Source of the DNA: Streptomyces katrae
Lineage (GTDB): Bacteria; Actinomycetota; Actinomycetes; Streptomycetales; Streptomycetaceae
Length of the DNA stretch: 64,000 bases
Direction of reading: 5' to 3'
Assembly (NCBI RefSeq): GCF_000717655.1
Contig: NZ_JNZY01000014.1
Coordinates: 1 to 64,000 of the forward strand
In this document: positions 48,040 to 57,889 of the stretch, in pieces
How positions within the stretch are numbered: the stretch's first letter is position 1
Layout of the letters: each line of letters starts with the position of its first letter
The notes under the pieces: model-generated
What the model saw: the letters and a program-made list of their open reading frames with translations, nothing else
Told to the model about the DNA's origin: nothing
The model's database searches: none
Position numbers and translations under genes: made by a program

Positions 48040-49179
48040 TCAGCGGCCGTTGAAGGCGTCCTTCAGGCGGCTGAACAGGCCCTGCTGACCCGGCGCGAAC
48101 TGGCCCATGGGCCGCTCCTCGCCGCGCAGCTTGGCGAGCTGGCGCAGCAGCTCCTCCTGCTGGGCGTCCAGCTTGCCCGGGGTGGTGACCTCGACGTGGA
48201 CGATCAGGTCGCCGCGGCCGCCGCCGCGCAGGTGCGTGACGCCGCGCCCGTGCAGCGGGATCGACTGGCCCGAGCCGGTGCCGGGGCGGATGTCGATCTC
48301 CTCCATGCCGTCCAGCGTCTCCAGCGGGCACTTGGTGCCGAGGGCCGCGGCCGTCATGGGGATGGTCACCGTGCAGTGCAGGTCGTCCCCACGCCGCTGG
48401 AAGGTCGGGTGCGACAGCTCGTGGATCTCCACGTACAGGTCGCCGGCGGGGCCGCCGCCGGGGCCGACCTCTCCCTCGCCCGCGAGCTGGATCCGGGTGC
48501 CGTTCTCGACACCGGCCGGGATCTTGACCGTGAGGCTGCGGCGGGAGCGGACCCGGCCGTCGCCCGCGCACTCGGGGCACGGGGTGGGGACCACGGTGCC
48601 GAAGCCCTGGCACTGGGGGCAGGGGCGCGAGGTCATGACCTGGCCCAGGAAGGACCGGGTGACCTGCGACACCTCACCGCGGCCACGGCACATGTCACAC
48701 GTCTGCGCCGAGGTGCCGGGGGCGGCACCCTCACCGGAGCAGGTGGTGCACACGACGGCGGTGTCGACCTGGATGTCCTTGGTCGTGCCGAAGGCCGCCT
48801 CGTCCAGCTCCAGGTCGAGGCGGATCATGGCGTCCTGGCCGCGGCGGGTCCGCGAGCGCGGTCCACGCTGCGAGGCCTGGCCGAAGAAGGCGTCCATGAT
48901 GTCGGAGAAGTTGCCGAAGCCGCCCGCTCCGAAGCCGCCGGCGCCACCGCCGCCGCCCGAGGAGGACAGCGGGTCGCCGCCGAGGTCGTAGACCTGCTTC
49001 TTCTGCGGGTCCGAGAGCACCTCGTACGCCGCGTTGATCTCCTTGAAGCGCTCCTGCGTCTTCGGGTCCGGATTCACATCCGGGTGGAGTTCGCGCGCGA
49101 GGCGGCGGAAGGCCTTCTTGATCTCGTCCTGCGATGCGTCGCGGCGCACGCCGAGAACGGCGTAGTAGTCCGTGGCCAC
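48040..49179 (-). CDS. dnaJ: Molecular chaperone DnaJ (DnaJ2)
   Basis: 379 aa Hsp40. J domain at residues 1-68 with the HPD motif (RLARELHPDVN), Gly/Phe-rich linker, four CxxCxGxG-type zinc motifs (CTTCSGEG, CDMCRGRG, CPQCQGFG, CPECAGDG) and C-terminal substrate domains. This is the DnaJ paralogue linked to hrcA, not the one of the dnaK operon. GTG at 49179 is directly adjacent to the hrcA stop. Confidence 0.94.
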   Translation of the reverse strand: MATDYYAVLGVRRDASQDEIKKAFRRLARELHPDVNPDPKTQERFKEINAAYEVLSDPQKKQVYDLGGDPLSSSGGGGGAGGFGAGGFGNFSDIMDAFFGQASQRGPRSRTRRGQDAMIRLDLELDEAAFGTTKDIQVDTAVVCTTCSGEGAAPGTSAQTCDMCRGRGEVSQVTRSFLGQVMTSRPCPQCQGFGTVVPTPCPECAGDGRVRSRRSLTVKIPAGVENGTRIQLAGEGEVGPGGGPAGDLYVEIHELSHPTFQRRGDDLHCTVTIPMTAAALGTKCPLETLDGMEEIDIRPGTGSGQSIPLHGRGVTHLRGGGRGDLIVHVEVTTPGKLDAQQEELLRQLAKLRGEERPMGQFAPGQQGLFSRLKDAFNGR

Positions 49180-50196
49180 TTACGACTCCGCCAGGATCTG
49201 TCCGACGTAACGTGCCACTGCGCGTACCGCTCCCATCGTTCCGGGGTAGTCCATGCGGGTCGGTCCGACCACGCCGAGTTTGGCGACTGTTTCGCCGCCC
49301 GAACCGTAGCCGACCGAGACGACGGACGTGGAGTTCAGTCCCTCGTAGGCATTCTCATGCCCGATCCGTACGGCCATTCCCGACTCGTTGGCCTCGCCGA
49401 GCAGCTTGAGGAGCACGACCTGCTCCTCCAGCGCCTCGAGCACCGGCCTGATCGTCAGGGGAAAATCATGTCCGAAGCGCGTGAGATTGGCGGTTCCACC
49501 GATCATCAACCGCTCCTCGGCCTCCTCGACCAGCGTCTCCAGCAGGGTCGCGAGCACGGTCGACACCGTGCTGCGGTCATCCGGGTCGAACGACTCCGGC
49601 AGGTCCTGCACGAGCTGCGGCACGTCGGTGAACCGGCGGCCGACGACCCTGCTGTTGAGCCGTGCCCGCAGATCTGCGAGCGAGGTCTCGCCGAACGGGG
49701 TCTGGCAGTCGACGAGCCGCTGCTCGACCCGTCCTGTATCGGTGATCAGCACGAGCATGAGCCGGGCCGGAGCGAGCGACAGCAGCTCGACGTGCCGGAC
49801 CGTGGACCGGGTCAGGCTCGGGTACTGGACGACGGCGACCTGCCGGGTGAGCTGCGCGAGCAGCCGCACCGTACGGCCGACCACGTCGTCGAGGTCGACG
49901 GCGCCGTCGAGGAAGTTCTGGATGGCCCGGCGCTCGGGCGTCGACAGCGGCTTGACCCCCGCCAGCTTGTCGACGAAGAGCCGGTAGCCCTTGTCCGTGG
50001 GGATCCGGCCGGCGCTGGTGTGGGGCTGCGCGATGTAGCCCTCCTCCTCCAGCACGGCCATGTCGTTGCGCACGGTGGCGGGCGAGACGCCGAGCCGGTG
50101 CCGCTCGGTGAGCGCCTTGGAGCCGACCGGCTCCTCCGTCCCGACGTAATCCTGGACGATGGCGCGCAGCACTTCGAGTCTGCGTTCGCTGAGCAT
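49180..50196 (-). CDS. hrcA: Heat-inducible transcription repressor HrcA
   Basis: 338 aa repressor of CIRCE-controlled chaperone genes. N-terminal winged helix ([37 protein letters not shown]) and C-terminal dimer domain with [12 protein letters not shown] at 50196 is preferred to GTG 50205 because GGAGG then has a proper spacer. A CIRCE element 50 bp upstream implies autoregulation with dnaJ. Confidence 0.95.
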   Translation of the reverse strand: MLSERRLEVLRAIVQDYVGTEEPVGSKALTERHRLGVSPATVRNDMAVLEEEGYIAQPHTSAGRIPTDKGYRLFVDKLAGVKPLSTPERRAIQNFLDGAVDLDDVVGRTVRLLAQLTRQVAVVQYPSLTRSTVRHVELLSLAPARLMLVLITDTGRVEQRLVDCQTPFGETSLADLRARLNSRVVGRRFTDVPQLVQDLPESFDPDDRSTVSTVLATLLETLVEEAEERLMIGGTANLTRFGHDFPLTIRPVLEALEEQVVLLKLLGEANESGMAVRIGHENAYEGLNSTSVVSVGYGSGGETVAKLGVVGPTRMDYPGTMGAVRAVARYVGQILAES

Positions 50197-50245
50197 CGCG
50201 CGCACACCTCCAGCTCTGGTCCGTTGTCTTCGGTCGTTGGCGTCA

Positions 50246-50272
50246 TTGGCACTCTGATCGTTCGAGTGCCAG
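50246..50272. promoter_or_regulatory. CIRCE element (HrcA operator)
   Basis: TTGGCACTC, 9-nt spacer, GAGTGCCAG: near-perfect match to the CIRCE consensus (TTAGCACTC-N9-GAGTGCTAA) in its high-GC form. Lies between hrcA and the divergent metallo-hydrolase gene and should control hrcA-dnaJ. Confidence 0.93.
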
Positions 50273-50344
50273 AGATCCCCCGCTCAGTGTACGGCCGGGT
50301 AGTAAGACCCTGGCAAGGGAGGCCCGCCAGGGTAGCGTCGCGGC

Positions 50345-51070
50345 ATGGACGTGCGTTGGGAAGAGGCGGGCTGGGAGCGGCTGACCGGGCGGAGCGGACG
50401 GCGACGGCTCCCGGTGTGGGACTGCACGGTGGGACTGGTGGTGGGGGACGAGTCGGTGCTCCTGGTCGATCCGGGCTCGTGCGTACGCGAAGGCGCACAG
50501 CTGCGGGCCGAGGCGGAGCGGCTGACCGGCCGGCGCGTGACGCATATCGCATTCACGCACGGCCATTTCGATCACGTTCTGGGCGTGGCCGCGTTCGCCG
50601 GGGCCGAGGTGTACGGGGCGGTCGGGCTGGACGCGGAGCTCTCGGCCGGCCGCGAGGAGCTGCGCGACGACGCGGTCCGGCAGGGGCTGGCGGAGGCCGA
50701 GGCCGCCGAGGCGGCGGACCTGCTGGTGGTGCCGCGGCACTCGGTGTCGGGCGAATGGACGCTGGAGCTGGGCGGGGTGCAGGTGCTGCTGGCCAATGTC
50801 GGGCCCGGGCACACCCGGTACGACCTGGCCGTGTTCGTGCCGGGCGAGCGCGAGACGGTGTTCTGCGGGGACCTCGTCGAGGAGTCGGGCGAACCGCAGG
50901 CGGGCAGCGACGCGGTTCCGGCGCAGTGGCCGGCGGCGCTGGACCGGCTGCTGTCGCTGGGCGGGGACGACGCGCTGTACGTGCCGGGTCACGGAGCGGT
51001 GGTCGACGCGGCCTTCGTGCGTGCGCAACGCGCCACACTGGCCGCCCGTTTCGGCGTGTCGGAGGCATGA
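50345..51070 (+). CDS. Metallo-beta-lactamase-fold hydrolase
   Basis: 241 aa. FTHGHFDHVLG near residue 71 is the HxHxDH zinc motif; GPGHTRYDLAVFVP, VFCGDLVEE (Asp ligand) and VPGHGAVVD (last His) complete the site. Substrate unknown (glyoxalase II- or hydrolase-like). TAGCGT at 50333-50338 is 6 nt before the ATG and no Shine-Dalgarno is seen, so it is probably leaderless. Divergent from hrcA, with the CIRCE element between. Confidence 0.87.
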   Translation: MDVRWEEAGWERLTGRSGRRRLPVWDCTVGLVVGDESVLLVDPGSCVREGAQLRAEAERLTGRRVTHIAFTHGHFDHVLGVAAFAGAEVYGAVGLDAELSAGREELRDDAVRQGLAEAEAAEAADLLVVPRHSVSGEWTLELGGVQVLLANVGPGHTRYDLAVFVPGERETVFCGDLVEESGEPQAGSDAVPAQWPAALDRLLSLGGDDALYVPGHGAVVDAAFVRAQRATLAARFGVSEA

Positions 51071-51098
51071 TCGGCGCGCCTCTCCTAGTGTCGGCCGG

Positions 51099-51899
51099 AT
51101 GCGTGAGTACTCCCCCGACCTGACCCCGCAGTGGAAGCGCCCCAAGGCCGTACCGGAGGTGGCGGCCGAGCCGGACCTGGTGGTCGAGGTGGCCGGTACG
51201 GACTTCTGCGGCGCGGTGGTGGCCTGCGAGGCGGGCACGGTGACCCTGGAGGACCGGTTCGGCAAGCGGCGGGTGTTCCCGATGGAGCCGAGCGGGTTCC
51301 TGCTGGAGGGTGCGGTGGTCACCCTGGTCCGGCCGCCCCGGGGCCCGGCGGCGCCCGCCCGTACCGCCTCGGGCTCGATCGCGGTCCCGGGCGCCCGGGC
51401 GCGGGTGGCCCGCGCGGGCCGGATCTACGTGGAGGGCCGGCACGACGCCGAGCTGGTGGAGCGGGTCTGGGGCGACGACCTGCGGATCGAGGGCGTGGTG
51501 GTGGAGTACCTGGAGGGCATCGACGACCTCCCCGCCATCGTGGCGGACTTCGCCCCGGCCCCGGACGCCCGCCTGGGGATCCTGGTGGACCACCTGGTCC
51601 CGGGCTCGAAGGAGTCCCGCATCGCGGCGTCGGTGACCTCTGCGGACGTCCTGATCGTCGGCCACCCGTACGTGGACGTCTGGCAGGCGGTGAAGCCGTC
51701 CGCGCTCGGCATCCCGGCGTGGCCGGTGGTCCCGCGCGGCCAGGACTGGAAGACGGGCGTCTGCAGGGCGCTGGGCTGGCCGCAGAACACCGGGGCCGCC
51801 TGGCAGCACATCCTGTCCCGCGTGACGTCCTACAAGGACCTGGAGCCGGTCCTGCTGGGCCGTGTGGAGGAGCTGATCGACTTCGTCACGGCGCCCTGA
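51099..51899 (+). CDS. DUF3097 family protein
   Basis: 266 aa conserved actinobacterial protein: REYSPDLTPQWKRPK at the N terminus, YVEGRHDAELVERVWGDDL (Toprim-like acidic patch), VDHLVPGSKESRIA and VGHPYVDVWQAVKP. The EGRHD and DHLVPGSKE pattern resembles Toprim nucleases/ligand sites; function unknown. TAGTGT at 51086-51091 is 7 nt before the ATG: likely leaderless. Confidence 0.85.
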   Translation: MREYSPDLTPQWKRPKAVPEVAAEPDLVVEVAGTDFCGAVVACEAGTVTLEDRFGKRRVFPMEPSGFLLEGAVVTLVRPPRGPAAPARTASGSIAVPGARARVARAGRIYVEGRHDAELVERVWGDDLRIEGVVVEYLEGIDDLPAIVADFAPAPDARLGILVDHLVPGSKESRIAASVTSADVLIVGHPYVDVWQAVKPSALGIPAWPVVPRGQDWKTGVCRALGWPQNTGAAWQHILSRVTSYKDLEPVLLGRVEELIDFVTAP

Positions 51900-51905
51900 C
51901 CCGCG

Positions 51906-52460
51906 CTACGGCAGGGTGCCGAACTCCATGGTGTCGAGCGTGACGCCGAGGGCGTCGAGCGGCACCGGCTCACCGAACTTGCTGGTCCGCTCGGTCCGGT
52001 AGTCGGCCTCTTCTCCAGCACCGAAAGGTTCGGTGAGCACGACGCACTTGGCCTGGAAGGGGTCGATGATCAGATACGTGGGGATGCCACCCGCCGCGTA
52101 GATGGAGCGCTTCGTCACGTAGTCGCGCAGCTTGCTGGTCTTGGAGACGACCTCGACCGCCATCGCCAGGGTTCGGGCGGGCAGCAGACGACCCGACTCC
52201 GGAACCGCCTCGACCGGCAGGACCACGAGATCGGGCTGCGGCTCGGACGACTCCGCCGGAATGTCCACGTCCTGCGTCTGGAGCGGATACCAGCGCCCCA
52301 TGGGGATCTGCCGCTGGACGAACATGACGATCAGGTTGTGGACCACGTCCGGCCCCGCCATCATCACGATTTCCCCCCTGAGGAGCTCGACCTTGACCCC
52401 CTCGGGAGCCTCGAGGCTCTCGAAGTACTCGGTCATCCGGCGATCGTCCACAGCGGTCAT
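51906..52460 (-). CDS. Uma2-family (PD-(D/E)XK-like) protein
   Basis: 184 aa Uma2/DUF820 protein. VKVELLRGEIVMMAGP, PQPDLVVLPVEAV and LAMAVEVVSKTSKLRDYVTKR give the E...PD...ExxS pattern of the restriction-endonuclease-like fold. Family members are numerous in Streptomyces and cyanobacteria; function unknown. ATG at 52460 has GGAGGGCACGGAG ahead; GTG 52475 is an alternative. A 10-bp inverted repeat lies at its promoter. Confidence 0.85.
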   Translation of the reverse strand: MTAVDDRRMTEYFESLEAPEGVKVELLRGEIVMMAGPDVVHNLIVMFVQRQIPMGRWYPLQTQDVDIPAESSEPQPDLVVLPVEAVPESGRLLPARTLAMAVEVVSKTSKLRDYVTKRSIYAAGGIPTYLIIDPFQAKCVVLTEPFGAGEEADYRTERTSKFGEPVPLDALGVTLDTMEFGTLP

Positions 52461-52474
52461 CTCCGTGCCCTCCA

Positions 52475-52501
52475 CTTCTGTCGCCGGGTATGCGACAGAA
52501 G
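52475..52501. promoter_or_regulatory. Inverted repeat at the Uma2 promoter
   Basis: CTTCTGTCGC (52475-52484) and GCGACAGAAG (52492-52501) form a perfect 10-bp inverted repeat with a 7-nt spacer, 15 bp before the ATG. Operator or 5' hairpin. Confidence 0.55.
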
Positions 52502-52560
52502 GCTACGAACAGGCTAGGCCGCACCCGCCCGTATCCGCATCGATTCACTACTCCGAGTGG

Positions 52561-53793
52561 TCAGTCCACCAGGTCGCGGACCACCGCGTCGGCCAGCAGC
52601 CGCCCGCGCAGGGTCAGGACGGCGCGGCCCGCCTCGTACGGAGCGGCCTCCAGGAGCCCGTCGGCCAGGGCCCGGCGGGAGGCCGCGAGGCCTGCCGGGG
52701 CCAGCAGGGACAGCGGGACGCCGTCCACCAGGCGCAGCTCCAGCAGGATCCGCTCGACCCGGCGGTCCTCCTCGGAGAGGAGCTCCCGGCCCGCGCCCGG
52801 GGAGCGGCCCTCGGCCAGCGCCGCTGCGTAGGCGCCCGGGTGCTTCACGTTCCACCAGCGGACCCCGCCCACGTGCGAGTGCGCGCCGGGCCCGGCGCCC
52901 CACCAGTCGGCGCCGCGCCAGTACAGCTCGTTGTGCAGGCAGCGGCCCGCCTCCGAGGTGGCCCAGTTCGAGACCTCGTACCAGGAGTACCCGGCCCCGG
53001 CCATCACCGAGTCCGCGATCAGGTACCGGTCGGCGTGGACGTCGTCGTCCGTCATCGGGACCTCGCCCCGCCGGATCCGGCGGGCCAGCTGCGTGCCCTC
53101 CTCGACGATCAGCGCGTACGCGCTGATGTGGTCCGGCCCGGCGCCGAGGGCGGCGGCCAGGGAGGCCCGCCAGTCCTCGTCCGACTCACCCGGGGTCCCG
53201 TAGATCAGGTCCAGGTTCACGTGCTCGAAGCCCGCCGCCCGCGCCTCCGCGACGCACGCCTCCGGTCGCCCGGGGGTGTGCGTGCGGTCGAGCACCTTCA
53301 GGACGTGCTGCTTCGCGCTCTGCATGCCGAAGGAGATCCGGTTGAAGCCGCCGGCCCGCAGCTCCGCCAGGTACTCCGGGTCCACCGACTCCGGATTGGC
53401 CTCCGTGGTGATCTCGGCGTCCTCGGCCAGGCCGAATTCGTCGCGGATCGCCGCGAGCATCCGTACGAGGTCCGCGGCCGGCAACAGCGTCGGCGTACCG
53501 CCGCCCACGAACACCGTCCGGACGGGCCGCGGGTCGTCGCCGAGCACCTTGCGGGCGAGGCGGACCTCGTCGATCAGGGTGTCCGCGTAGTTCTCCCGGG
53601 AGGCGAGCACGCCGCCGGTGCCGCGCAGCTCGGTCGCGGTGTACGTGTTGAAGTCGCAGTACCCGCAGCGCGTGGCGCAGTACGGGACGTGCAGGTAGAA
53701 CCCGAGCGGCCGGTCCCCGGCACCCGCCAGGGCATGCGACGGCAGCGAGCCGTCTTCGGGCATGGGTTCACCGTCGGGCAGTGCGGAAGGCAT
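52561..53793 (-). CDS. hemW: Radical SAM haem chaperone HemW (formerly coproporphyrinogen oxidase-like)
   Basis: 410 aa. YLHVPYCATRCGYCDF near residue 35 carries the CxxxCxxC 4Fe-4S motif; VFVGGGTPTLLPA, TTEANPESV, GFNRISFGMQS and DLIYGTPGE follow. HemW inserts haem into respiratory enzymes rather than oxidising coproporphyrinogen. ATG at 53793 follows GACAAT-N6, so the message may be leaderless, as for recO and dus. Confidence 0.92.
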   Translation of the reverse strand: MPSALPDGEPMPEDGSLPSHALAGAGDRPLGFYLHVPYCATRCGYCDFNTYTATELRGTGGVLASRENYADTLIDEVRLARKVLGDDPRPVRTVFVGGGTPTLLPAADLVRMLAAIRDEFGLAEDAEITTEANPESVDPEYLAELRAGGFNRISFGMQSAKQHVLKVLDRTHTPGRPEACVAEARAAGFEHVNLDLIYGTPGESDEDWRASLAAALGAGPDHISAYALIVEEGTQLARRIRRGEVPMTDDDVHADRYLIADSVMAGAGYSWYEVSNWATSEAGRCLHNELYWRGADWWGAGPGAHSHVGGVRWWNVKHPGAYAAALAEGRSPGAGRELLSEEDRRVERILLELRLVDGVPLSLLAPAGLAASRRALADGLLEAAPYEAGRAVLTLRGRLLADAVVRDLVD

Positions 53794-53884
53794 GCACCCA
53801 TTGTCCCGCACCCGCCGCCGCGCCCGCCCCGGCTCGCATCGTGCGAGACCGCGGCGGGCGCCCTGGCAGGGGCCACACCTCGCG

Positions 53885-55774
53885 CTACGCCTCGCGCGAG
53901 CCCTCGTACATCTCGTCGATCAGGTGCTTGAACTCACGCTCGACGGCCGGCCGCTTCAGCTTCAGGCTGGGCGTGAGGTCGCCGTGCTCGACGTCGAGGT
54001 CGCGGGGCAGGATGCGGAACTTCTTGACCGTCTGCCAGCGCTGCAGGCCCTCGTTGAGGGTCTGCACGTACGTCTCGATCAGCCGGTTCGTCTCCGGCGC
54101 GGCCAGGACCTCGCCGTACGTCCTGCCCTCGAGCCCGTTCTCGGCGGCCCAGCCCATGATCGACGGCTCGTCGAGCGCGACCAGGGCGGCGCAGAAGTTC
54201 CGGTCGGCGCCGTGCACGACGATGCTCGACACGTACGGGCAGATCGCCTTGAACCGGCCCTCGATCTCGGCCGGGGCGACGTACTTGCCGTTCGAGGTCT
54301 TGATCAGGTCCTTCTTGCGGTCCGTGATGCGCAGGTAGCCGTCGGGCGAGAGCTCGCCGATGTCGCCCGTGTGCAGCCAGCCGTCCTCCTCCAGCACCTC
54401 GGTGGTCTTCTCCGGCTGCAGGTGGTAGCCCTGCATGATGCCGGGGCCGCGCAGCAGGATCTCGCCGTCGTCGGCGATGCGGACCTCGGTGCCGGGGAGC
54501 GGCTTGCCGACGGTGCCGGTGCGGTAGGCCTCGCCGGGGTTGACGAAGGAGGCGGCGCTGGACTCGGTGAGGCCGTAGCCCTCGAGGATGTGGATGCCGG
54601 CGCCGGCGAAGAAGTAGCCGATGTCGGGGGCCAGGGCGGAGGCGCCGGAGACGGCGGCGCGCAGCCGGCCGCCGAAGGCCTCGCGGAGCTTGGAGTAGAC
54701 GAGTGTGTCGGCGATCTTGTGCTTGGTGGCGAGGCCGAAGGGGGCCGTGGCGCTGCCGGTGCGCCGGTAGTTGTCCTGGGTGACCTTGGCGTACTCGCGG
54801 GCCACGCCGACCGACCACTGGAAGATCTTGTACTTGGCGCCGCCGCCGGCCCGGGCCTTGGCCGCGACCCCGTTGTAGACCTTCTCGAAGATGCGCGGGA
54901 CGGCCGCCATGTAGGTGGGCTGGACGACCGGCAGATTCTCGATGATCTTGTCGATCCGGCCGTCGACGGCGGTGACGTGGCCGACCTCGATCTGGCCGGA
55001 GGTCAGGACCTTGCCGAAGACGTGCGCGAGCGGCAGCCACAGGTACTGGACGTCGTCGCTGTGGATCATGCCGGTGGCGACGGTGGCCTTGGCCATGTAC
55101 GACCAGTTGTCGTGCGGGAGCCGTACGCCCTTGGGGCGGCCGGTGGTGCCGGAGGTGTAGATCAGCGTGGCGAGCTGGTCGGCGGTGATGGCCGCGATCC
55201 GCTCCTTGATCGCCTCGGGGTGCTTGGCGAGGTACTCCTTGCCGCGCGCTTCCAGGTCGGCGAGGGAGAGCACCCAGCCCTCCGGGTCACCGGCGGCCGG
55301 TACCGCGTCGGCGGACTCCAGGACCACCACGTGGGCGAGCTCGGGCAGGTCGGCGCGGCGCTCGCGGGCCTTGGCCAGCTGGGCCGCGTCCTCGGCGATC
55401 AGCACGCGGCTGGCCGAGTCGGCGAGGATGAACGCCGACTCCTCGGCGTTGGTGCTCGGGTAGATCGTGGTCACGGCGCCGCCGGCGCACATGACGCCAA
55501 GGTCGGAGAGGATCCACTCGACGCGGGTGTTGGAGGCGAGCGCGACCCTCTCCTCGGGCTGCAGGCCGAGGTCCAGCAGGCCCGCGGCGATACCGAAGAC
55601 CCGCTCGGCCGCCTGGCCCCAGCTCAGCGACTTCCAGTCGTCGGGGCCTGCGCCGTCGGCCGCGGGCACCGGGAACCGGTAGGCCTCGGCGTTCGGCGTG
55701 GCTGCCACACGCTCAAGGAAGAGGGCCGCCACGGTGGGCGGGCGGTTCTCGATCAAGGTCTGTGTGTCGCTCAC
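53885..55774 (-). CDS. Long-chain fatty-acid-CoA ligase (AMP-forming, FadD15-like)
   Basis: 629 aa ANL-superfamily enzyme activating long-chain fatty acids. LIYTSGTTGRPKGVRLPHDN near residue 190 is the AMP/P-loop motif; GYGLTESSAASFVN near 400, WLHTGDIGELSPDGYLRITD near 485 and the C-terminal lysine region KTSNGKYVAPAEIEG follow. GTG at 55774 has GGAGG six nt upstream. Tandem 13-bp repeats lie in its upstream region. Confidence 0.9.
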   Translation of the reverse strand: MSDTQTLIENRPPTVAALFLERVAATPNAEAYRFPVPAADGAGPDDWKSLSWGQAAERVFGIAAGLLDLGLQPEERVALASNTRVEWILSDLGVMCAGGAVTTIYPSTNAEESAFILADSASRVLIAEDAAQLAKARERRADLPELAHVVVLESADAVPAAGDPEGWVLSLADLEARGKEYLAKHPEAIKERIAAITADQLATLIYTSGTTGRPKGVRLPHDNWSYMAKATVATGMIHSDDVQYLWLPLAHVFGKVLTSGQIEVGHVTAVDGRIDKIIENLPVVQPTYMAAVPRIFEKVYNGVAAKARAGGGAKYKIFQWSVGVAREYAKVTQDNYRRTGSATAPFGLATKHKIADTLVYSKLREAFGGRLRAAVSGASALAPDIGYFFAGAGIHILEGYGLTESSAASFVNPGEAYRTGTVGKPLPGTEVRIADDGEILLRGPGIMQGYHLQPEKTTEVLEEDGWLHTGDIGELSPDGYLRITDRKKDLIKTSNGKYVAPAEIEGRFKAICPYVSSIVVHGADRNFCAALVALDEPSIMGWAAENGLEGRTYGEVLAAPETNRLIETYVQTLNEGLQRWQTVKKFRILPRDLDVEHGDLTPSLKLKRPAVEREFKHLIDEMYEGSREA

Positions 55775-55835
55775 GGACGTCCTCCGGACCACGCGGCAGG
55801 GCCTGTCATCCAAGGCGGTGAATGACGGCTTCCAA

Positions 55836-55861
55836 CAGGGCTTGCAACCAGGGCTTGTAAC
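55836..55861. repeat. Tandem 13-bp repeat upstream of the acyl-CoA ligase
   Basis: CAGGGCTTGCAAC followed directly by CAGGGCTTGTAAC (12 of 13 identical), about 60-90 bp before the gene's GTG. Could be a promoter operator or slippage product. Confidence 0.6.
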
Positions 55862-55940
55862 TGGCGAGTAACCAACGGGCAGTGATCAGACTAGGGGCCC
55901 TCCGCCTGGCGCGTAAGAGCCCTTGAGACGCCGATTCATA

Positions 55941-55971
55941 ACGAAACAGGCCCCCGCGCGACTGCACGGGG
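55941..55971 (-). terminator. Candidate lepA terminator
   Basis: On the minus strand CCCCGTGC pairs with GCGCGGGG (one G-U) over 55952-55971, followed by TGTTTCGTT. Lies about 50 bp after the lepA stop. Confidence 0.55.
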
Positions 55972-56023
55972 ACCAGTTCCGTATACGGATCAAGGCGGTT
56001 CGAGGCCGTTGACGGCCCGGGGG

Positions 56024-57889
56024 CTACTTCTTCTTGCCGCCGGACTCGTCGCTGGAGAGGACGGCGATGAAGGCCTCCTGGGGCACCTCCACCGAGCCGA
56101 CCATCTTCATGCGCTTCTTGCCTTCCTTCTGCTTCTCCAGCAGCTTCCGCTTACGGGAGATGTCACCGCCGTAGCACTTGGCGAGGACGTCCTTGCGGAT
56201 GGCGCGGATGGTCTCGCGGGCGATGACGCGCGAGCCGACGGCCGCCTGGATCGGCACCTCGAAGGCCTGCCGCGGGATGAGCTCGCGCAGCTTGGCGACC
56301 AGGCGCACGCCGTAGGCGTACGCGGCGTCCTTGTGGCAGACGGCGGAGAAGGCGTCGACCTTGTCGCCGTGCAGCAGGATGTCGACCTTGACCAGGCTGG
56401 AGGCCTGCTCGCCGGTGGGCTCGTAGTCGAGGGAGGCGTAACCGCGCGTCTTGGACTTCAGCTGGTCGAAGAAGTCGAAGACGATCTCCGCGAGGGGGAG
56501 GGTGTAGCGGATCTCGACCCGGTCCTCGGAGAGGTAGTCCATGCCGAGCAGGGTGCCGCGGCGGGTCTGGCAGAGCTCCATGATCGCGCCGATGAACTCG
56601 GTGGGCGCGAGCACGGTGGCCCGCACGACCGGCTCGAAGACGTCCTTGATCTTGCCTTCGGGGAACTCGCTCGGGTTGGTGACGGTGACTTCCTTGCCGT
56701 CCTCCAGCACCACCCGGTAGACCACGTTCGGCGCGGTGGCGATCAGGTCGAGGCCGAACTCGCGCTCGAGGCGCTCGCGGACCACGTCCAGGTGCAGCAG
56801 GCCGAGGAATCCGACGCGGAAGCCGAAGCCCAGCGCCGCCGAGGTCTCCGGCTCGTAGACGAGCGCGGCGTCGTTGAGCTGGAGCTTGTCCAGGGCCTCG
56901 CGCAGGTCCGGGTAGTCGGAACCGTCGAGCGGGTACAGGCCCGAGAAGACCATCGGCTTCGGGTCCTTGTAGCCGCCGAGGGCCTCGGTCGCACCGTTGT
57001 TCAGGCTGGTGATGGTGTCACCGACCTTGGACTGACGGACGTCCTTCACGCCGGTGATGATGTAGCCCACCTCGCCGACGCCGATGCCGTCGGCCGGGGT
57101 CATCTCCGGGGAGGAGACGCCGATCTCCAGCAGCTCGTGGGTGGCGCCGGTGGACATCATCCGGATGCGCTCGCGCTTGTTGAGCTGACCGTCGACCACA
57201 CGGACGTAGGTCACGACGCCGCGGTACGAGTCGTAGACCGAGTCGAAGATCATCGCTCGGGCGGGGGCGTCCTTGACGCCGACCGGGGCCGGGACGGTGG
57301 CGACGACCTTGTTGAGCAGGGCGTCGACGCCGAGACCGGTCTTCGCGGAGACCCGCAGGACGTCCTCGGGCTGGCAGCCGACCAGGTTCGCCAGCTCCTC
57401 GGCGAACTTCTCCGGCTGGGCGGCCGGCAGGTCGATCTTGTTCAGGACCGGGACGATCGCGAGGTCGTTCTCCATCGCCAGGTACAGGTTGGCGAGGGTC
57501 TGGGCCTCGATGCCCTGGGCGGCGTCCACCAGGAGGACCGTGCCCTCGCAGGCGGCGAGGGAGCGCGAGACCTCGTAGGTGAAGTCGACGTGCCCGGGGG
57601 TGTCGATCATGTTGAGGATGTGGGTCTTGCCCTGACCCTCGCCCTCGGTCGGCGCCCACGGCAGCCGGACGGCCTGGGACTTGATCGTGATACCGCGCTC
57701 ACGCTCGATGTCCATGCGGTCGAGGTACTGGGCGCGCATCTGCCGCTGGTCGACGACGCCGGTGAGCTGGAGCATCCGGTCGGCAAGCGTCGACTTGCCG
57801 TGGTCGATGTGCGCGATGATGCAGAAATTGCGGATCAGCGCCGGGTCGGTACGGCTCGGCTCGGGCACGTGGCTGGGGATCGCGGGCAC
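56024..57889 (-). CDS. lepA: Translation elongation factor 4 (LepA)
   Basis: 621 aa ribosome-associated GTPase. [15 protein letters not shown] near residue 23 (G1), [11 protein letters not shown] (G2 region), [10 protein letters not shown] (G3), NKIDLPAA (G4), SAKTGLGV (G5), EF-G-like domains and a Lys-rich C-terminal domain ([20 protein letters not shown]). GTG at 57889 with AGGA upstream gives the family N terminus; an in-frame extension to 57961 is not conserved. Divergent from rpsT, the classic arrangement. Confidence 0.95.
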   Translation of the reverse strand: MPAIPSHVPEPSRTDPALIRNFCIIAHIDHGKSTLADRMLQLTGVVDQRQMRAQYLDRMDIERERGITIKSQAVRLPWAPTEGEGQGKTHILNMIDTPGHVDFTYEVSRSLAACEGTVLLVDAAQGIEAQTLANLYLAMENDLAIVPVLNKIDLPAAQPEKFAEELANLVGCQPEDVLRVSAKTGLGVDALLNKVVATVPAPVGVKDAPARAMIFDSVYDSYRGVVTYVRVVDGQLNKRERIRMMSTGATHELLEIGVSSPEMTPADGIGVGEVGYIITGVKDVRQSKVGDTITSLNNGATEALGGYKDPKPMVFSGLYPLDGSDYPDLREALDKLQLNDAALVYEPETSAALGFGFRVGFLGLLHLDVVRERLEREFGLDLIATAPNVVYRVVLEDGKEVTVTNPSEFPEGKIKDVFEPVVRATVLAPTEFIGAIMELCQTRRGTLLGMDYLSEDRVEIRYTLPLAEIVFDFFDQLKSKTRGYASLDYEPTGEQASSLVKVDILLHGDKVDAFSAVCHKDAAYAYGVRLVAKLRELIPRQAFEVPIQAAVGSRVIARETIRAIRKDVLAKCYGGDISRKRKLLEKQKEGKKRMKMVGSVEVPQEAFIAVLSSDESGGKKK

